DNA from: Saccharomonospora sp. NB11
GTDB taxonomy: Bacteria; Actinomycetota; Actinomycetes; Mycobacteriales; Pseudonocardiaceae
Direction of reading: 5' to 3'
Length of the DNA stretch: 64,000 bases
Assembly: GCF_015910535.1 (NCBI RefSeq)
Contig: NZ_JACBJG010000008.1
Span: 209,424 to 273,423, forward strand
Shown piece after piece: positions 60,598 to 64,000 of this stretch. Position 1 is the first letter of the stretch. Each line of letters starts with the position of its first letter. Made by a program: the position numbers and the translations under genes. The notes below the pieces were generated by a model. It saw only the letters and a program-made list of their open reading frames with translations. It was not told the DNA's origin and ran no database searches.

Positions 60598-60915
60598 GTG
60601 GCACTTCCCCAGCTCACCGAGGAACAGCGTGCTGCGGCGCTGGAGAAGGCCGCCGCCGCCCGTCGCGCTCGCGCGGAGCTCAAGGAGAGGCTCAAGCGTG
60701 GCGGTACCACCCTCGCCGACGTGCTGAAGCAGGCCGACGAGGACGAGGTCCTCGGCAAGATGAAGGTCTCCGCTCTGCTGGAGGCTTTGCCGGGCGTGGG
60801 CAAGGTGCGTGCGCAGCAGACGATGGAGCGGCTGGAGATCGCCACCAGCCGTCGTCTGCGTGGTCTCGGCGACCGGCAGCGCAAGGCGCTGCTGGCCGAG
60901 TTCAGCGGCGAGTGA
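60598..60915 (+). CDS. mihF: actinobacterial integration host factor (MihF type)
   Basis: A 105-residue basic nucleoid protein that binds DNA without strong specificity and supports phage integration, compaction and development. It is unrelated to HU/IHF of E. coli. It has an N-terminal long helix (LTEEQRAAALEKAAAARRARAELKERLKRG) and a helix-two-turn-helix (LLEALPGVGKVRAQQTMERLEIATSRRLRGLGDRQRKALL). GTG 60598 has GGAGGAAAA just upstream. It starts the mihF-gmk-rpoZ-coaBC series and has a long leader. Confidence 0.94.
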   Translation: MALPQLTEEQRAAALEKAAAARRARAELKERLKRGGTTLADVLKQADEDEVLGKMKVSALLEALPGVGKVRAQQTMERLEIATSRRLRGLGDRQRKALLAEFSGE

Positions 60916-61580
60916 GTGAGCAGGTTCACGGCTCGAGCGCGGCCGGCTCCCCGGCCGGCCGCGCGGTGAACGGTGAGTCGGTGCCCGGCGAAAGCCCCCG
61001 GCGCCGACTCACCGTCGTGTCGGGCCCGTCCGGCGTCGGTAAGTCGAGTGTCGTGGCCGAGTTGCGACGACTGTGTCCCGACATCTATTTCAGCGTGTCG
61101 GTGACCACCCGACCCCCGCGCGCGGGCGAAGTCGACGGGGAGCACTACCACTTCGTCGACCGGGAGACCTTCGAGGCGATGGAACGCGGCGGCGAGCTGC
61201 TCGAACACGCCGAGTTCGCGGGCAATCGGTACGGCACGCCCCGGGCTCCCGTGGAGCGGATGCTGGCCGAGGGCCGGCCCGCCGTGTTGGAGATCGAGCT
61301 CAAGGGCGCCCGGCAGGTGCGTCGGGCCATGCCCGAGGCGCAGCTCGTGATGCTGTTGCCGCCCTCGTGGGACGAACTGGTCGACCGGCTCACCGGCCGG
61401 GGCACGGAACACGACGACGCCGTGAAGGCCCGGTTGCGGGAAGCCGAACGTGAACTCGCGGCGGCGGACGAGTTCGACGAACGCATCGTCAACGCCGACG
61501 TGCGAACCGCCGCACGCCAGTTGCTAAGCTTGGTGACTGGCCGAACCACCGCATGCGACGAGACGGAGCACAGTCAGTGA
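60912..61580 (+). CDS. gmk: guanylate kinase
   Basis: Phosphorylates GMP to GDP. The 222-residue protein has a disordered 30-residue start, the P-loop GPSGVGKSS (38-46), [18 protein letters not shown] for GMP binding and the LID region. GTG 60912 overlaps the mihF stop (GTGA); GTG 60966 would remove the non-conserved start and is possible. GTGA overlap with rpoZ at the other end. Confidence 0.95.
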   Translation: MSEQVHGSSAAGSPAGRAVNGESVPGESPRRRLTVVSGPSGVGKSSVVAELRRLCPDIYFSVSVTTRPPRAGEVDGEHYHFVDRETFEAMERGGELLEHAEFAGNRYGTPRAPVERMLAEGRPAVLEIELKGARQVRRAMPEAQLVMLLPPSWDELVDRLTGRGTEHDDAVKARLREAERELAAADEFDERIVNADVRTAARQLLSLVTGRTTACDETEHSQ

Positions 61581-61852
61581 CCGCGATTACGCTGGGCGCG
61601 CAGGGTGAGCAGCTCGAAGGCATCACCAACCCGCCCATCGACGACCTGCTCGAAAAGGTCAGCTCCAAGTACGCCCTCGTGATCTACGCCGCCAAGCGCG
61701 CCCGTCAGATCAACGACTACTACGCGCAGCTCGGCGAGGGCCTGCTGGAGTACGTGGGACCGCTCGTGGAGCCGGGTCCCCGCGAGAAGCCGCTGTCGAT
61801 CGCTCTGCGCGAGATCCACGCGGGTCTGCTGGAGCACACCGAGGGCGAGTAG
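61577..61852 (+). CDS. rpoZ: RNA polymerase omega subunit
   Basis: A 91-residue subunit that helps assemble RNA polymerase. [35 protein letters not shown] is the conserved omega block. GTG 61577 overlaps the gmk stop; an in-frame ATG at 61553 lies inside gmk. coaBC follows 7 nt downstream. Confidence 0.95.
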   Translation: MTAITLGAQGEQLEGITNPPIDDLLEKVSSKYALVIYAAKRARQINDYYAQLGEGLLEYVGPLVEPGPREKPLSIALREIHAGLLEHTEGE

Positions 61853-61859
61853 TCCGCCG

Positions 61860-63098
61860 GTGGGAACCCGACCCCGCGTCGTTCTCGGCGTCGGTGGCGG
61901 CATCGCCGCCTACAAGGCGTGCGAGGTGCTGCGCGGACTCACCGAGACCGGCCACGACGTTCGCGTCGTCCCCACCGCCTCCGCCCTGAACTTCGTCGGG
62001 GCTGCCACCTTCGAGGCGTTGTCGGGGCATCCGGTCAACACCGGCGTGTTCACCCAGGTGCCCGAGGTGCAGCACGTGCGCGTCGGCCAGGAGGCCGATC
62101 TCGTGCTGGTGGTTCCCGCGACGGCGGACCTCCTGGCGCGCGCGGCACACGGGCTGGCCGACGACCTGCTCACCAACACGCTGCTCACCGCCCGGTGTCC
62201 CGTGGCGTTCTTCCCCGCCATGCACACCGAGATGTGGGAACACCCGGCGACGCAGGCCAATGTGGCGTTGCTGCGGTCGCGCGGGGCCGTGGTGACCGAG
62301 CCCGACTCGGGACGGCTCACCGGCAAGGACACGGGCAAGGGGCGGTTGGCGCACCCGCAGGAGATCGTCGATCTGGCACGCCTGCTGCTCGCTCGGCCCG
62401 ACGCGTTGCGCCGCGACCTCGAAGGTCTGCGTGTGGTGGTGTCGGCGGGCGGGACGCGGGAGCCGTTGGACCCGGTGCGTTTCCTCGGCAACCGGTCGTC
62501 GGGCAAGCAGGGCTACGCCCTCGCCAGGGTCGCCGCGCAACGCGGGGCCGAGGTGACGCTCGTGGCAGCACACACCGCGGCGTTGCCCGATCCGGCCGGG
62601 GTGCACCTGGAGCGTGTCTCGACGGCGGCGGAGCTGGAGGGTGCCGTGAACGCGGCTGCCGCCAAGGCAGACGTCGTCGTCATGGCGGCGGCGGTGGCGG
62701 ACTTCCGTCCCACCGAGCGCGCCGAACACAAGATCAAGAAGAAGGACGACGGCTCGGCGCCGACGGTGACGTTGGCTCGCAACCCCGACGTCCTGGCGGG
62801 CCTCGTGGAGCGCAGACGGCCCGGTCAACTCCTGGTCGGCTTCGCGGCCGAGACCGGCGACGAGCACGGCAGTGTGCTCGACCACGCGCACAAGAAGCTC
62901 AAGCGCAAGGGTGTCGACCTGCTGGTGGTCAACGCCGTCGGCGAAGGCCGCGCGTTCGAGGTCGACGAGAACACCGGGTGGCTGCTGTCCGCCGACGGTG
63001 CCGAACGGCGTATCCCGATGGGCGCCAAGAGCGAACTCGCGACCACGGTGTGGGACGCCGTGTCGGAGTTGCTGCGTGACGGAGAACGGCGCCAGTAG
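61860..63098 (+). CDS. coaBC: bifunctional phosphopantothenoylcysteine decarboxylase/synthase
   Basis: Two steps of coenzyme A synthesis. The 412-residue protein has the N-terminal FMN-dependent CoaC domain (LGVGGGIAAYKACEVLR, PAMHTEMWEHPA) and C-terminal CoaB (SAGGTREPLDPVRFLGNRSSGKQGYALA, AAAVADFRP, KIKKKD). The E. coli decarboxylase motif ACGSQGPGR reads LTGKDTGKGR here, as I recall for mycobacteria. The -10 box of metK overlaps its stop codon. Confidence 0.95.
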   Translation: MGTRPRVVLGVGGGIAAYKACEVLRGLTETGHDVRVVPTASALNFVGAATFEALSGHPVNTGVFTQVPEVQHVRVGQEADLVLVVPATADLLARAAHGLADDLLTNTLLTARCPVAFFPAMHTEMWEHPATQANVALLRSRGAVVTEPDSGRLTGKDTGKGRLAHPQEIVDLARLLLARPDALRRDLEGLRVVVSAGGTREPLDPVRFLGNRSSGKQGYALARVAAQRGAEVTLVAAHTAALPDPAGVHLERVSTAAELEGAVNAAAAKADVVVMAAAVADFRPTERAEHKIKKKDDGSAPTVTLARNPDVLAGLVERRRPGQLLVGFAAETGDEHGSVLDHAHKKLKRKGVDLLVVNAVGEGRAFEVDENTGWLLSADGAERRIPMGAKSELATTVWDAVSELLRDGERRQ

Positions 63099-63101
63099 GC
63101 T
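63096..63101 (+). promoter_or_regulatory. -10 element for metK, overlapping the coaBC stop
   Basis: TAGGCT; its first three bases are the coaBC stop codon TAG. Transcription would start near 63108, leaving about 37 nt of leader, too short for a SAM riboswitch. Confidence 0.45.
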
Positions 63102-63144
63102 GACGTCCCAGCGACACGTCGAGTGAGGTTGGGGCGAAAATCCG

Positions 63145-64000
63145 TTGGGTGCGTCGAACCGTAGGTTGTTCACGTCGGAGTCGGTGACCGAGGGACATCC
63201 GGACAAGGTCTGCGACTCGATCAGCGACTCGATCCTGGACGCGTTGTTGAGCAAGGACGCGAACAGTCGGGTCGCCGTCGAGACCATGATCACCACCGGT
63301 CAGGTGCACGTGGTCGGCGAGGTGACCACGGAGGCGTACGCCGACATCCCGACGATCGTGCGCGACCGGGTGCTGGACATCGGTTACGACTCGTCGGTGA
63401 AGGGATTCGACGGCGCGTCGTGCGGGGTCAACGTGGCCATCGGTTCGCAGTCGCCGGACATCGCGCAGGGTGTGGACACTGCCTACGAGACGCGGCTCGA
63501 CCAGGCCCTCGACGAGTTGGACCGGCAGGGTGCCGGTGACCAGGGGTTGATGTTCGGGTACGCGTGCTCGGACACCCCCGAGTTGATGCCGCTGCCGATC
63601 GCGCTGGCCCACCGGTTGGCCCGGCGACTCACAGCCGTCAGGAAGGACGGCACGCTGCCGTACCTGCGGCCGGACGGCAAGACGCAGGTCACCATCGAGT
63701 ACGAGGGCGACCGCCCGGTGCGGCTGGACACGGTGGTGGTGTCCAGCCAGCACGCGGAGGGCATCGACCTCGACAAACTCCTCGCGGTCGACGTCGCGGA
63801 ACACGTGGTCGGCCCGGTGCTGCGCGAGATGGACTGGGAGCAGGAGGACACCCGACTGCTCGTGAACCCCACGGGTCGGTTCGTGGTCGGTGGTCCGATG
63901 GGTGACGCGGGGTTGACCGGTCGCAAGATCATCGTGGACACCTACGGCGGGATGGCGCGGCATGGTGGTGGCGCGTTCTCGGGCAAGGACCCGTCGAAGG
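63145..64000 (+). CDS. metK: S-adenosylmethionine synthetase, 5' part
   Basis: Makes S-adenosylmethionine from methionine and ATP. The visible 285 codons run off the window edge; the family is about 400 residues. [23 protein letters not shown] holds the ATP and metal site, and [20 protein letters not shown] and [19 protein letters not shown] are typical. The reading frame closes upstream at a TGA (63124) with no ATG or GTG in between, so the start must be a TTG: TTG 63145 gives [12 protein letters not shown], a normal N-terminus, with GGGG 10 nt upstream. Confidence 0.93.
   Translation, partial: MGASNRRLFTSESVTEGHPDKVCDSISDSILDALLSKDANSRVAVETMITTGQVHVVGEVTTEAYADIPTIVRDRVLDIGYDSSVKGFDGASCGVNVAIGSQSPDIAQGVDTAYETRLDQALDELDRQGAGDQGLMFGYACSDTPELMPLPIALAHRLARRLTAVRKDGTLPYLRPDGKTQVTIEYEGDRPVRLDTVVVSSQHAEGIDLDKLLAVDVAEHVVGPVLREMDWEQEDTRLLVNPTGRFVVGGPMGDAGLTGRKIIVDTYGGMARHGGGAFSGKDPSK

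Noticed and set aside
63099..63144. SAM riboswitch upstream of metK
   Set aside because: Only 46 nt lie between the coaBC stop and the TTG start, too short for any known SAM aptamer class here.

Overview
The window is about 70% GC, dense with genes, and uses GTG starts and GTGA/ATGA stop-start overlaps heavily. BldD with its cyclic-di-GMP signature, a DasR-like GntR regulator with a dre-type operator, an actinobacterial-type integration host factor, and mycobacteria-like gene orders (yebC-ruvCAB, yajC-secDF-apt-relA, alaS-ruvX-mltG-aroE, aroCKBQ-pepQ-efp-nusB, pyrRBC-carAB-pyrF-mihF-gmk-rpoZ-coaBC-metK) point to a high-GC actinomycete. It is most likely one of the Pseudonocardiaceae (for example Saccharomonospora or Amycolatopsis); the genus is inference. 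It is core chromosome. I see no insertion sequence, phage, CRISPR array, rRNA or tRNA gene.

Region by region. 0-4.4 kb: the 5' end of an EF-G-like GTPase, then the pyridoxal phosphate synthase genes pdxS and pdxT, split by an XRE-cupin regulator and the azlCD amino-acid exporter, then yebC. 4.4-14.1 kb: a DUF4262 protein, ruvCAB, yajC-secD-secF, apt and relA (DNA repair, protein export, purine salvage, stringent response). 14.1-24 kb: an enoyl-CoA hydratase-like protein, a membrane cyclophilin, a metallo-beta-lactamase-fold hydrolase, two membrane proteins, a thiamine-diphosphate enzyme with an IclR regulator, and aspS. 24-33.7 kb: a kinase-like protein, rarA, two small envelope proteins, alaS, ruvX, mltG and aroE.

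33.7-42.2 kb is an accessory block between aroE and the prepilin peptidase/aroC genes. It holds a secreted endonuclease/exonuclease/phosphatase-fold protein, a D-2-hydroxyacid dehydrogenase, a beta-lactamase-fold hydrolase, a phosphoribosyltransferase/alpha-beta hydrolase pair, a compact sugar PTS (IIC, HPr, IIB, IIA) run by a DasR-like regulator, and a Tat-exported Rieske lipoprotein. 42.4-50.7 kb: prepilin peptidase, the shikimate genes aroC-aroK-aroB-aroQ, a GH43-like lipoprotein, a four-helix membrane protein, pepQ, efp and nusB. 50.8-60.3 kb: bldD divergent from the complete pyrimidine operon pyrR-pyrB-pyrC-(PH-like protein)-carA-carB-pyrF. 60.6-64 kb: mihF, gmk, rpoZ, coaBC and the start of metK.

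The most notable sequence-level observations are regulatory or structural rather than a new multigene system: a 71-bp tandem duplication between pyrB and pyrC that makes two translationally chained mini-ORFs; paired 18-bp operators at the XRE/azlCD junction; a dre-like DasR operator; a BldD box at bldD; a PyrR-binding RNA loop; a nested hairpin ahead of the thiamine-diphosphate enzyme; a stem-loop leader on secD; a cluster of 21-nt repeats; and about ten genes with leaderless-type promoters.
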